DNA of 53,519 nt, taken from contig JBBHKE010003186.1 of assembly GCA_037447655.1 (NCBI GenBank), positions 70,677 to 124,195 on the forward strand. Reading direction: 5' to 3'. The notes beneath the pieces are model-generated. The model did no database searches. It saw only the letters and a program-made list of their open reading frames with translations, and was not told the DNA's origin. Source of the stretch: Zygnema cylindricum (taxonomy: Eukaryota; Streptophyta; Zygnematophyceae; Zygnematales; Zygnemataceae). Of this stretch, positions 1 through 11,040 are shown piece after piece. Both the position numbers and the translations under genes were made by a program. Position 1 is the stretch's first letter. Every line of letters begins with the position of its first letter.

Positions 1-1029
1 ACTATAAACAGTGCTAAGTCTACCCGACTAAACTAGTTCTCGTCTCCGTTACGAGAAAAGTCGTTGACCATTCAAGCATTGCCTCTGCTCTTGATCAAAT
101 CAGCCCATCTGAATCGTGACAAATATCACCAAAAAAAAAACAAGAAACGTCGGTTATTGAAGCTGTGATGGAAGGAGATGTAGAAATAAAATGAACAAAA
201 AATATGTAAAGTGACAAAGATTCACACCGACATTTCTTGCCATTTAACGATAAATTAACACTCATAATACTAACGAATTCATTTTTACTACTAATCATGC
301 ATGTGTTAGTACACTCGTAATATCATAAAAATCAATAACTACATTCTTACTACTGATTATAAGCGCTCATAATATTAACTAATACAATACTAAATATTTG
401 TGGGTCTTCAAGACTAAATAGCCAAGAAGAGGATGAAGAAGAAAAAGAAGAGGAAGAAGAAGAGGAAGAAAACGAAGAAACAAATGTCAAAGTACTTGAG
501 TACTCCTTTTCAAAATTCAAAAAATTCTTTGCAAATTCCTTTTCTTTCATTTTCACAATAGCGTCCTTCTCCATGTCTTTTACTTCAAAAAAAAAAATCG
601 TGAAAAAATAGTGATCAAATTACTAAATACTAGAAACTGAAACTAACGGAAAAACAGTGAAATGGAATCACGAGCCAACAATTGAAATTACAGTAAAAAA
701 AGTTAGTTTAAAAGACTCGACAAAGCAAGATGCTATGACAAAAAAAGTTTCAAAAAATAAGTTTGTTGTGAAACCGTCCAGCGACATCAGATGCTTATTG
801 TTGAATTTTAAAAACCGATCTATTCCTCTTCATTTATGAAAACAGTATTTCGTAATGATGATTAAAATTTCAAACTTGACGTTTTCAACCCTCCCGTTGA
901 GTTTTCATTCGGAAAAAGAAATGTACAATTAATATACTGCTCAAAGTCAAACCCACTTCTTTCAAAAAAACCTCAAAACTACGATTTTAAGAGACAAAAA
1001 TACATTTAAAAAAAGAAAAAAAGAATTAT
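1..1029. other. AT-rich stretch, no gene recognised
   Basis: Both strands hold only short open frames with low-complexity composition, for example a serine run created by a GAA/GAG-rich segment at 415-475. I see no splice-bounded exon and no protein family. If the nuclease-like exon at 3221-3307 belongs to a complete gene, this stretch could be part of a long intron, but nothing seen here proves that. Confidence 0.5.
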
Positions 1030-1031
1030 CT

Positions 1032-1193
1032 AAGAGGGGGGAGAAGGAGAGGAGAGAAGAGAGAGAGAGAGATGAGAGGGAGAGAGAGAGGGAGAGGGAG
1101 AGGGAGAAGGGGAGAAAGAGAACGAGAGGGAAAGGGAGAGGGAAATGGAGAGAGCGAGGGAGCGAGGTGAGAGAGAGAGGGAGAGAGAGGGAA
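1032..1193. repeat. purine tract (GGGAGA/GAGAGG)n
   Basis: About 160 bases contain almost only G and A on the plus strand, built from imperfect GAGAGG and GGGAGA hexamers. The same hexamer repeats recur at 2244-2556, 14528-14578, 22484-22611 and 37930-38080, and as the complementary CT form at 16358-16760, 22739-22888 and 38100-38345. Confidence 0.9.
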
Positions 1194-1640
1194 GACCATA
1201 CAAAGAGGTTAACTTACATAGAACTAGCGTTCATGGAGTTTCCCCCACTATAGTAGCTCGAAAACTCACCTAAGTACTGTTTATCCAACAAAATTAAAAA
1301 TAAAAACAAAAACTAAAAAAAAATAAAAAATTGTTGGCCTTTCTTGAACTCTAAGGTGGGAAAAAACACGGAACTCCTACAGTTTTTGGAAGAGGCTTGG
1401 ACTCAACTTTTGTTATTTAAGGCAAAAACTATACAAATATAAAAAAGAGTAATCCTATAACACCATTTGAAAAAATCAGATGCCCCAGATAAAAACACTT
1501 AAAAGAACAAAAATACAGAAAAGAATACCAGAAGTTACAAAAGAAACTGCCAAAAAAAATGACAAGAAAAGAAAACTTTTCATACCACATCAACATGGGC
1601 CTTTGCCTCGGGTGTTAGGCGAGTTCGAGCAATTTCTGCC

Positions 1641-1820
1641 ACTACCTGACAAAAAATCAGATTTTGATATTATCAGTCACAATTTGACAAAATATTCAAA
1701 TGATATAACAAACCAATACCTGACAAAATAACACATTTTGATATAATTTACTCACTAACTGACAAACTTTTGAAATGATATAATCACCTGCTACCTGACA
1801 AAGAAAACAAATATGATTCA
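1641..1820. repeat. degenerate tandem repeat, about 75-bp unit
   Basis: The motif TACCTGACAAA starts units near 1643, 1717 and 1792. Within the units ATTTTGATATTAT/ATAATTTA and AAATGATATAA recur in the same order. Two full diverged units and part of a third are visible. The open frame at 1480-1731 runs through the first unit and is best read as non-coding. Confidence 0.7.
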
Positions 1821-1822
1821 GA

Positions 1823-2004
1823 CACTCGTGAATCGCTATCAGCGTTCAGAAAAAAAAGTTTTAGGACTGTTTTGGTGTTAATAATTCTATTTCCGGTCAA
1901 AATGATGTAAACAATTGTGAACCGGAAATAGAATTAGCGTTCAAGAGGGCCAAAAAAAAAATAGACCAAATTAGTGTTAACTAAGCTAATGGCAATTCAC
2001 GGTG
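1823..2004. mobile_element. MITE of the CACCGTGAATCGC family (degenerate copy)
   Basis: The left end reads CTCGTGAATCGCTATCAGCG and the right end CTAATGGCAATTCACGGTG followed by TA. They are inverted relatives of the ends of the intact copies at 15572 and 37461. An internal hairpin is made by ATTCTATTTCCGGT near 1890 and its complement ACCGGAAATAGAAT near 1921. No coding capacity. The TA next to the right end fits a Tc1/mariner-like target duplication. Confidence 0.65.
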
Positions 2005-2243
2005 TACCTGGCATTGTAGAAAAAAAGAATATATATCATATATATCCTTTTTCAAATCTACAGAGGATATAGAAAAGTGTCAAAATAGTGACAACTTGAC
2101 AAATTCCCTTCTTACATTTACACAAACCTTCTGACAAAGTATCAAAAATTAATATAGTCAGGGAAAATTTGACAATGAGTTGGCATAAATATCCACCAGC
2201 TATAACAGGAGGAGAATTCAGAAAGGACAAATGCCGGAATAGA

Positions 2244-2556
2244 CGGGAGAAAGATAAGAGGGGGAGTAAAGGAGTGAGGGGAGGGGAGGAGAGAGGTGAG
2301 GACGAGGAGACGGGATGAGCGGGGATAGAGGGAGAAGAAGTGAGCAAAAAGTGAAGGAGACGCAGAAGGTTTGGATAGAAAGAATGGCACGAGATGAAGG
2401 GATAGGGGGAGAGAAGGGCGAGGGAAAGAAAGAGAGAGAGGAGGGAGAGGAAGAGGGAGAGGGAGGGGAAGAGGGAGAGGGAGGGGAAGAGGGAGTGGGA
2501 GAGGGAGAGTGAGAGGAGGAAGGGGAGGGGGAGGGGGAGGGAAAGGGAGAGGTAGA
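2244..2556. repeat. purine tract (GGGAGA)n
   Basis: About 310 bases are nearly pure purine on the plus strand. Long frames on both strands here translate to Pro/Ser/Leu or Glu/Gly/Arg runs only because of the repeat, so I do not call them genes. No gene is seen between here and 3221. Confidence 0.9.
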
Positions 2557-3220
2557 TGAGGAGAGATCAAGGAGATCCCATGTAAAAAATGTTGGACCAT
2601 GGGCAACTGATATCATATTTACTTTTCAGGTATTTGTAAACATTGAGTTGTTACCAAATTGTAATCAAGTTTGGCAAAAGTTGTAGGATTAACGACGGAC
2701 AAATATTTCATAGTGTACATTGAAGGAAGACAAACAGTGAACATCAGCGTAATCTAATGTTGGATGTCATTTTAACTTACACATTTTACAAATCTATTGT
2801 GCAAATAGAATATTTTAATATCGCTCAATTTTTTTTCCTTTTAGATTTTTTGTGTGTGATGCTTTACCATCTAAGAGAACACCATTAATCATAAGAAATT
2901 TGCATTCCACACCAAAATTGATGTAGGTCCGATATGGTTAATTTATATGAGAACATTGATTTCTAATTACATTTTTTTTTTTTGTTTTTTTTTTTCCACC
3001 AATGACAATGAGTGGATAGTGAATGTTATAAGCTGAAATAACATCTTGAGTATAAAATATGAAAACAATGAAACATTGTTATCCGGAAACATTTTAATTC
3101 AAAATACTTGTAATGTAAGTTCTCACGTGTCATTAAATGTAATTTTTATGCGTCCTTTGCATAATTACTTTCATTTTCTTGATACGATCTCCTACAGACT
3201 ATACTGAATAGAGAGATTAC

Positions 3221-3307
3221 CATATGTCCAATGGCCCACCAGGCGAAGGAGTGACTGATGCTGGCGAGGAGGAGAGAGAGAGAGAGCCAGAGTGTCGGCC
3301 CAGCCAT
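3221..3307 (-). CDS. first exon of an S1/P1-type nuclease-like gene (partial)
   Basis: The minus-strand ATG at 3307 has a favourable context (CAGCCATGG). It opens 29 codons that end at a GT donor (ATG|GTAATC, phase 0). Residues 5-20 form a hydrophobic leucine-rich signal peptide core. The mature protein would begin at W23 with WWAIGH. S1/P1 zinc nucleases have an N-terminal Trp that ligates zinc and a His at mature position 6, exactly the W23/H28 spacing here. Members of the family are secreted or vacuolar enzymes that cleave single-stranded DNA and RNA. The remaining exons (His/Asp zinc ligands, about 250 residues) are not visible between 1 and 3220. They lie beyond the window behind a long intron, or the exon is a stranded fragment. 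Assignment rests on a short motif, so confidence is moderate. Confidence 0.45.
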
Positions 3308-5060
3308 GGCTGGAAAGGAGAGGAGAGAAAGAGAGAAAAAAATTAGGGTTTGTTTATTTTCTTCGCCTTGGAAGGTCAGATCAGATTTTGAAACCGCTTG
3401 AACCTTTGGCAGAGCACTTTTTGTCACGTAACGATTGAAGATTGCTTGTCATAGGGGAAAAGGATGTCACGTCACGGTTTAAAGGTGCTTTTTCTGTTCT
3501 GAGACATTTTCAGTAGATTCGGACATGCTACAGAGGGATGTGGTACGAAATGTACGAAAAGGGTCAGACACTCAGACATAACAACTCCATGCGTAGATAA
3601 CCACGCTCAACACCAGTACACTAGAGTTACTGTGCTATGCCAGTTTTGCGCCACGGCATCACGAGCACGGGTGTGTGAAAGCTGTCGCCTGTTGACACCT
3701 GCGGTACGGTAATCTCATGTGATAGGTGGTCGAATCGTGCGAGAATCTCGTACTACACCTTGAATCGCTATTAGCGTATAGAAATTATTAGTGTAAAGAA
3801 AAAATTAGCGTCATTCATTCTAATTTAGTGCCAGGAGACGTGGCAGATTATGGTCCACGTCCTTAAATAGTAATTTATTATATTTAAGGTATCAATGTCA
3901 AAATTTTGGGGTGCCGATATAGCGTACATAAGGCTAATAACGATTCACGGTGTAGTTTGTACTCGGTGCAAAAATAATCGTAAACATATATAGTATACAT
4001 ATAATAGTATTTTAAATCACCTCCAAAATCTAGAAAGGAGCTTAATTCTCCAAGCTCCAACTCCAAAGAACAACGCTAAAACGGAGACTATCTACAATAA
4101 ATAAAATCAGCCTCTCCGATATAATTTACCGTACAAGACCGTAGCGTACTGTACTTGTATGGGCTTATCTCCACCGTTTCTCTTTGCTTCGAGACAAATA
4201 TAATAATTGTCATAGATCCAAATTTAACAGAGCGTATCCAATTGGTTCGCGGAAAAATTCATAGTCAGAAGGGCAAAGGAATTTTCCGAGACTGGCGGCA
4301 GACACGGTCCGGACGTAATTGCTAAATATTATGTCGGGGACAGGGCTTCTACAGTCTCAGAGTGATTCGGAAAAGGCTCGAAACCGGTCCGGAATCGTCA
4401 GGGTTCTGCGATTTTCCCGAGCCAATTTTTAAAATTTATAGCGATTGGGCGGGCAGTGCTAGAAAGGGTCATTGTACCTAAAGGTACGCTAAGGTACGTA
4501 ATTTTACACGATTATGTACGATTTTCTCTCCCATTCGTACGTTTCTGCAAAGTCCACCTTGCGTAGATTTCCGCCTCGAGTTTGTCTCCTCTTCTACCAG
4601 TTGTTACAGAAGGAATCTACATATGTCACAGTTTGAATAGTTTGCCTTGCGGAGCTGAATTGCAACATTCTGCTCCTTAGTTTTTGAATGCTTTGATTCA
4701 TCATTTTCTCTATGTATTTCTTTGTTAATGTCAAACCGTCAGCCTCCATTTCTACGACTTAGTTTTGAAATCAGCTAGATTAACAAGGTAGGAATATTGC
4801 TACTCTGTGTGTAGTTTAAGGAACTCGAAGAAAATATAAAGTGCAGTTTTTGCAGTTCCTGATTAAAACTTCCACTTTTGGCTTCGAACTTGCCCAGGAG
4901 TGCTGTATCGCGACAAAGAAAGTGTGAATCATCCATTAATATTTTTCCTGGAAGTGTTTTACTGGAGTAAACTCGTTTGTTGCGTAGTTGTACTAACTTC
5001 TATTTGATTAGATTGACTGTATTGTACTTGCTTGTTTGAAGCGTGCAAGTTGCAAGCAAG
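3308..5060. other. intergenic region between the nuclease-like exon and the APY-repeat gene
   Basis: This is the shared 5' flank of two divergent genes: the nuclease-like exon reads left and the APY-repeat gene reads right. Apart from the MITE at 3756-3952 I see no coding exon. A cluster of GTACG/GGTAC words lies at 4480-4550. Promoter elements cannot be assigned with confidence. Confidence 0.4.
3756..3952. mobile_element. MITE of the CACCGTGAATCGC family
   Basis: A 197-bp element with ends CACCTTGAATCGCTATTAGC and GCTAATAACGATTCACGGTG, each flanked by TA (3754-3755 and 3953-3954). The inverted ends match the 214-bp copies at 15572 and 37461, but the interior differs. Non-coding. It sits in the divergent promoter region of two genes. 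Confidence 0.75.
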
Positions 5061-6478
5061 ATGAGTGCAAAACCAACATCAAAGTCAGCTCCATATGCAA
5101 CAAGTGAAGATTCTCCAAAGGTACAACGATCAAGCAGCAAAATAACTCCAGCAGCAGCACCATGGGAGAAGGACCAGTCTCCAAAGATGCAAAGCAAAGG
5201 AGGAGACTCGAGGAAGATTGACCATACTACCAGACCTCGTGTATCCGAAGCTGCTCCGTATGGCACTATTGATAATCTGAGGTCACCTGGATCTCCGAGT
5301 TTACCAAAGAAAACTGCTGTCGAAGCTGCTCCTTATGGCACATCAGAGAATGTTCCTGTGCAAAGAGCAGATCGATATCCTGCTCCAACAGCCGCTCCAT
5401 TTGGCACTTCAGCGGATTTAAGGACATTTTCTAAGGTACACATTGCTTCTCAAATTTTTCCATTCTTTATCCAGTTATTTAGTCATACATTGCTTCTCTT
5501 TATTCTCCATTGTTTGTTCAGTTATTCCGTAACACATGGCTTCTCTTTATTCTCCATTCGTTTTCAGTTATTCAGCTACACATTGCCTCTCTTTATTCTC
5601 CGTTCTTTATTCAGTCGTTCAGTTATTCAGTTGTTGAGTGGTTCAGATATTCACTTTTCGTTATTCAGTTGATTAACCAAGTATTCTTCGCAAGAAATTG
5701 ATGATAATGAAGTTCAGATGTTGAGGATGTTCATTGTGTATCTTGATCATTTGTTCTATTTGCTCTAGAAGCATAATGCATCACAATTTAGTCAGTTTGG
5801 TTTACTGCTTTTTGGTGCTCAAAGGTGTGGCTCAATATTTCCTCAATATTGCTCGGTCAAGAATATTTCATCATAAAACTGTATAAATTTTGTAGACTTC
5901 AATGATGATTAACTCAGTTACACCATAGGCTTGCATCCGTGCCTCCAAGATTTTTCCTTAATCTATTGTTGTCATGCTGGTAAGAATATTGCTGGTAACA
6001 TGTCTCCTATTTCTTCATTATTTTTTTTCTACAGACATCGTCACCAAAAAAATCTGCACCTTGGGAACGGGATGAAAGCAAGTACACACATAAGGTAACC
6101 TATTGTTTACCTTTCTTACACGCATAAGGTAGAACAGGCAGCCAGTTGAGCTCATTGTGAGTTTAAATTTATGGTGAATGTTGAATGTCTCAATTTTATG
6201 CCTCCCATATATCTGTAAGACAAAGTTGAAAAGTGCGAAAACGCATGGAAACTCTATATCTGGTTATCCCGTATTGTATGCGTGTTATACAGATTTTTCG
6301 GGTGTAATACGTATATAGAATGGTATAGCATTTCTGTACCTTTTCGCACAATAAACTATGGCGGAAATTTTTAATCTTGGAACTGTGAGCTTGCTTTTTA
6401 TTTCTGCTTTTGTTTTTGTTACCGCAGGGGAAAGGAGCTGTCAACTTCAGCTCAGATGCTCCATATGCAACTGAATAG
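5061..6478 (+). CDS. APY/APW-repeat disordered protein, three exons
   Basis: Exons are 5061-5435, 6035-6094 and 6428-6478. All junctions are GT-AG and phase 0, giving 161 residues. The first in-frame ATG is at 5061. The protein carries seven copies of an A-P-aromatic module: APY 10-12, APW 33-35, APY 65-67, APY 90-92, APF 112-114, APW 133-135 and APY 156-158. Four have the form APYGT/APFGT and two APYAT, followed by an acidic residue, and spacing is 21-32 residues. Between modules it is rich in Ser, Pro, Lys and Thr. There is no signal peptide, membrane span or enzyme motif, so it is probably an unstructured cytosolic or nuclear protein whose modules serve as short linear binding motifs. I do not recognise the family. 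Intron 1 is about 600 bases and contains pyrimidine-rich repeats (CTTTATTCTCC). Confidence 0.75.
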
Positions 6479-8539
6479 CACGTTTGAGTGAGAAGCGTCC
6501 TGGAAACTTTTTATACTTGGAAACAGTTAAGTGGAAGGGGAAGAGGAAGCTCCCAGCTGGGAGTTGCCTTTCAATACACTGATTGGACCCGCACTATTGC
6601 TGAGCAGCTACTGCATGTAGAAGATCTTACTTGGAATTTGCAGAGAGACCTTTGATTGACTTTAGCTGTACATGTTCGGTTCATCATATGTTTATGGAAC
6701 CCTAATCTGAAAGGGCTGGATTTAAGGCTGGTTGGTTGGTGTGTCCTTTTCTTTATATCATCTTTTTTTTTGTTCCTCTGGAAGGGGTTGTATTTGCTCA
6801 TTGGGTTTACCTACCCGGAATCGTGAAAATGGCTATTTAAGAGTAGAAATGAGAAGGCTAGGGTATCCACACTTCAAAAGTCCAAAGGTCAAATTGTACC
6901 TCTTGGTTAGTGCAGTTTAAGTCAGAGGGTCCTTGCTGTTTTAAGTCGCATGCAATACTATTAGTAGTATGTATTTCCTGGGCCTAAAAATTTGAATGAA
7001 TAAAACCCAGTGCAAAAACAGCAGATTGGAGTTGGTGCTAACGCAACGACAGAAAAGCATTGTTTTCAGTTGTCAGGATGAACCAGTCTTCTTGCAATTT
7101 AGTAGAGGATGAATACTCAATCGACTATTAAAGGTACCTGTATGAGGAAAGATTAAAGCTTTTCCCTATGATATAATTTTTTGTTGCCATTATTATGTAG
7201 TTTACAATTTTCTTGGATAATTGGAGTTGCTTATTTTTTTCCTTAAAAGGAATGGCAGAAGGTCACTGAAATTATAATGCTTGTGTTTTATCGTCTAGTG
7301 TTTTTGCTTTGATTGGGTGAGTTTAATTCTTTTTTTCCCAGTTTTCTCCCAGCTAATCATGTCCAAAGTGCTTTAGAAAGGATGTCCCCTTAAGGCAGTT
7401 ATGGCATAAGGGCATTTGAAATGAATGCATGTTTTTTTGTTATGGTGCTGATGATGGCGATGATGTGGCAGATGACCCATTTTTTGACATGTTGGTGCTG
7501 GTAATTTATTCACATGTAAGTCTCCCCAGTTTCAGGAGCTATAACGAGAATCCTTTTTAGAATAAATAAATTATTAGTGTTGTGTTTCCGCTAGTGGTGT
7601 TAACTCTAATTGAATTCCAAATGATGTGGCTGTTTCCTGACTGTTTTTGAAAAAGCAGTAAAAAAAAAAATTCATTAACGACAATTTGTAGTTAGATGCA
7701 AAGTAAACCTGTTAATTAATGCTGTTAATGTTAATACCTGTCCAGAGTGTAACTGCACATGAAATATGAGATAAGTATTGTGTTGACTAATGCATTGGTA
7801 TTAAGATGTGAAATTGCAGATGTTAAAATCATAGATGGTAATTGCTAATGTCTATCGCCACTTTATGTTAGGAATAATGTCCTGGAATTCAAGACTGTTC
7901 TCAACTGCCCTGGCATCTACTTTAAATGGAAACTATCTTCGGCTAGAAAATTTAACCGGTGTATTTTACATACATTTTATTTGGGAATTTAGAACCATTG
8001 TTGTTCATAACACTGAGCGTTATTGGAGGTTGCATGTCTTTTCTTACAATCTCAGGGGGTACTCTGGAAATTATATGTTACAACTGGTCAAACAATTGAA
8101 TAATTAAGAATTCACAAAATTACTTGAATGCTATATAAATTTCTGACTTTGCATTTGAACATTCCTCGACTTCAACCTATCGTGGATAGGAGTTGCGAGC
8201 TTTTGCATTTTAGAGACCGTAATAAGAAGTATCTCAGTGCAGTAGAATGAGATTATACACTGTTGTTCACTAACAAGCATAAGTTTTGTAGCTACTTTTT
8301 TTGTCTTTCACTTTCCCTTTGTGCCACTATAAGTCTTCACTATGCATTCCTCATATAGTTTATTGCTATCATTGAGCATAAAGTTACATTCAAGCAAGCT
8401 AATGTACATTCACAAAGTAAAGCAAAAGCAGTTTAGTAATACAGGCTTACATTGTGAACATAGTTAAAAAAAAGAGCAACTTTCTTAACTTATTAACAAT
8501 GCTAATCCACTCTAATCTAAATAAATTAAAGCCCTTACG
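6479..8539. other. 3' flank and intergenic DNA, no gene recognised
   Basis: Just after the stop at 6478 the sequence probably includes the 3' UTR of the APY-repeat gene; AATAAA appears near 6999. The remaining two kilobases are AT-rich with short frames of no recognisable family, including 7835-8107. No repeats of the MITE families were found. Confidence 0.4.
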
Positions 8540-8559
8540 ACTTCTCCACATCTTTCAGC

Positions 8560-9250
8560 GGGGGGTCCTTCGAGCACCGTTTATGAGCTATTTCGCGACG
8601 TTTTGCCTCCGAAATCTGGTGCTCGGGGTTTTGATATGTTTTTTCGAGTTTGTTCCCTTATTGCGGCTGGCACTGCCCCTTCTCGTATTTGTGATCTCCT
8701 CACGGCCTCCCGCCTCGTAGCTGTCACCAAACCCAATGGGGGAATCCGTCCTATTGCAGTGGGTACCGATTGGTGGCCCGTGCCATCTGCATCCAGCTCC
8801 AACCCGCTTTCCATGATTATTTCTCTTCTCATCAGTTCGGAGTGGCAACCCGGGGGGGTTGTGAGGCTGTGGTCCACGGGATCCGGGCTTTGTTAGATAG
8901 CCATCCGGATTGGTTAGTCCTCCAGGTGGATGTTTCTAATGCCTTTAATACAGTGGATCGGAATGCCATTTTTTTGGAGCTTATGGCTGCACCTTCCCCG
9001 ATTGTCCAGATATTTCCTTTTGTGAGAGCTTTTTATTCTCTGAGCAGTAGCCTCTCTTTCTCCACTAATGATGATTTAGTCCCACTTTCCTCCACGCCTG
9101 GCACTCGTCAAGGTGATCCTCTTAGGGGCCCTTTGTTTGCCCTAGCCCATTACCGCGCCCTCTGAGCTTCTGCAACTGCTTACCCTTCTTGCCTTCCCTT
9201 CAGTTGCGGATGACACACACATTATTGGTCCTTCGGGGACCAAGTTATAC
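8560..9250 (+). pseudogene. reverse transcriptase domain of the non-LTR element, frameshifted
   Basis: The lead-in TVYELFRDVLPPKSGARGFD and TKPNGGIRPIAVG (finger region) lie in the 8603-8762 frame. After a frameshift near 8765 come RT motif A, LQVDVSNAFNTVDRN at about 8920-8965, and motif B, RQGDPLRGPLFAL at about 9107-9145. Motif C appears as VADDTHIIG at about 9205-9232 in another frame; the usual residue before ADD is Phe or Tyr, so V is a further sign of decay. A stop follows motif B at 9163. The catalytic aspartates are still encoded, but no single frame is intact. Confidence 0.8.
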
Positions 9251-9934
9251 CGGCCTATAACCTTTTCAAGGCTCGCTTGGCCGAACTCAATCTTTCGGTC
9301 CAGCCCTCTAAGTGTGTTGTATGGTCCCCACGTCCTATTCCTCCTCCTTTCACTCCCCCTCCTGGTGTTCAGACTCCTCCTCCCTTCGAAGGCATTCGTG
9401 TGTTGGGTTGCCTGCTTGGTTCCGATCCATACGTCACGACTTTCCTTGATTCCGCTCGTCAGACAGATTTTTCTAATGTGGATGACCTTCCTCAGCTTTC
9501 TGATCCCTAGGTGGCCTTTGCTCTTTTGACACGGTGTTTCCCTCACTGGCCCTCCTACCTTACTCGGACTTCCCCCTCCCACCCCATCTTTTGTGTCCTC
9601 ACTTTCTGCATTCGATGATCGCCCTATGGATATCCTACACACTTTGTTGGGCCGTGGAGCTTTTGACCCTCTCTTCCTGTCTCGGCTGGCAGTTTGGGTT
9701 TACTCTTGACAGCGCGTGTTGCTCCAGCTGCCTATTTGGGGAGTTGGTGCCTTGTTGCTTCCACTATTGTCTCTCGTTTTCTGGCCGGGGACACTCCTAT
9801 TTGTGCGGCCGTGGTTCCCCGTCTTTCGGATTTTGAGTTCGCCTTCCAACCGTCCCTTTTGGATGCATCACGTTCACTTAATCCGACTGCTATCGAGGAC
9901 ATGCCGATCTTTTCCACTTTTGTTACGACATTAG

Positions 9935-10710
9935 TTGCGCGTATTCAAGAATGCATTTCTGATCGGGTTGTCACCGCTATTAAAATCCGAGCTTCTTGAG
10001 GCTCTTCCTTCTGATTCTTCATGTGCACATTTTCTGTCTTGTGGCGGACTTGGTTTTGGAGCTTGGCTATTTGCTGTCCCTATCTTATCCACTCTTCGTT
10101 TCACCTCGGCTCAGTTCACCACGGCCCTCAGGTTCCGGCTTGGCCTCTCTCACCCACCTTTGCTTGGCTCACTTGTTTGCTTTTGTGGCCATGTTCTCGA
10201 GCCCGACGGGGTCCATTTGCTTCGTTGCTCCCACGGGGGCGAGTTTATTTAGGCGCACGACACGATTTGAGACACTATTGCTACTATCGCTTCTGAGGGG
10301 GGATTTTCTGTTCGTCGGGAGGTCTCTCACATAATTCCTTCGCGTCGGATTGACCTTGTATTACTTGATGGTGCGCGTCGTACATTTGGTGATACTGTTT
10401 TGGCGAACCCTATCTCAACTACAGTCGTTACCCAAGCGGCTCGGCATGTGGGGGTAGCCGCCCGTGACGCTGCTAAAAGGAAGGAGCGTGATTATGCCTG
10501 TCGTGACGCTATGGATGGCTTCATTCCGATGGCGGTCGAGATATTTGGTTGTGTGGGTGTGGCTTTGGACGAGGTTTTCCGTATTTGTCATCGGCGCTTG
10601 TTCGAGAGGCGGGGACATGGGAGCCCTTCTGTTTCAGTCCTTACTTACTTTTTTCGTCAACATTTTTCCGTGGCTCTACAACGGGTGCTGGCTTCCATAT
10701 TACTTTGATC
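9935..10710 (+). pseudogene. CCHC zinc finger and restriction-like endonuclease region of the non-LTR element
   Basis: The 9935-10252 frame ends in CFCGHVLEPDGVHLLRC, which fits C-x-C-x(9)-H-x(4)-C, the zinc finger that precedes the endonuclease in R2-type elements. After stops and a shift near 10250, HDTI-DTIATIASEGGF, then RREVSHIIPSRRIDLVLL and FGDTVLANP follow. The order R..E..D..D and the hydrophobic DLVL strand resemble the PD-(D/E)XK nuclease of this clade. The frame 10400-10708 continues to the C terminus. At least two disabling mutations are visible. Confidence 0.6.
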
Positions 10711-11040
10711 GTCTATTTCTGTTATGGATCGACGGCATGTTCAGAAACTTCCTCCTCGTACTGCTCCGAGATTCGGGGAATTACGTGGTTGCTTTCCGTA
10801 GATTTTTAGTTATGTTGATGTTAGTTTTTTCCTTTGATCTTTTGTTTGCGGGGTTTTGCTTTATAGGGTGTTTTAATTTTCCCTGCCAGTCTTTCGTATT
10901 TTTGTCGGTTAAGTCTTGATTTCCTCTTCGTTTTTTCTGTAGTCATGTGGTCTTATCAGTTTTAGCAATGCTCCTCTTTTTTGTTCACAAGGACTCAGAA
11001 GGTTTACCATCGCGCTTTTTAATAAAGTCGGCCTCTAATT

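Larger units (their letters stand above)
8540..11040 (+). mobile_element. degraded R2-like non-LTR retrotransposon with restriction-like endonuclease
   Basis: One protein is spread over several plus-strand frames, broken by frameshifts and stops. In order: an N-terminal RT lead-in, RT motifs, a thumb-like segment, a CCHC zinc finger, then a PD-(D/E)XK-like segment. This RT-zinc finger-endonuclease order is that of R2/CRE/NeSL-type elements, not the APE-type L1 elements common in seed plants. The 3' end is taken near AATAAAG at 11021. No target-site duplication could be identified. Its interior is clearly more GC-rich than the flanks. A related element lies inverted at 26260-28542. Confidence 0.75.

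Noticed and set aside
2036-2616. Three overlapping minus-strand frames of 103-154 codons and a plus-strand frame
   Set aside because: They are all translations of the GGGAGA repeat (Pro/Ser/Leu or Glu/Gly/Arg runs) and overlap each other in different frames.
5510-5701. Plus-strand frame and the 3' extension of exon 1 of the APY gene
   Set aside because: Read-through of intron 1; the GT at 5436 and in-frame downstream exons explain it better.
8581-8877. Minus-strand frames of 86-98 codons, and 9142-9642
   Set aside because: Antisense shadows of the RT domain; the plus-strand motifs account for the sequence.
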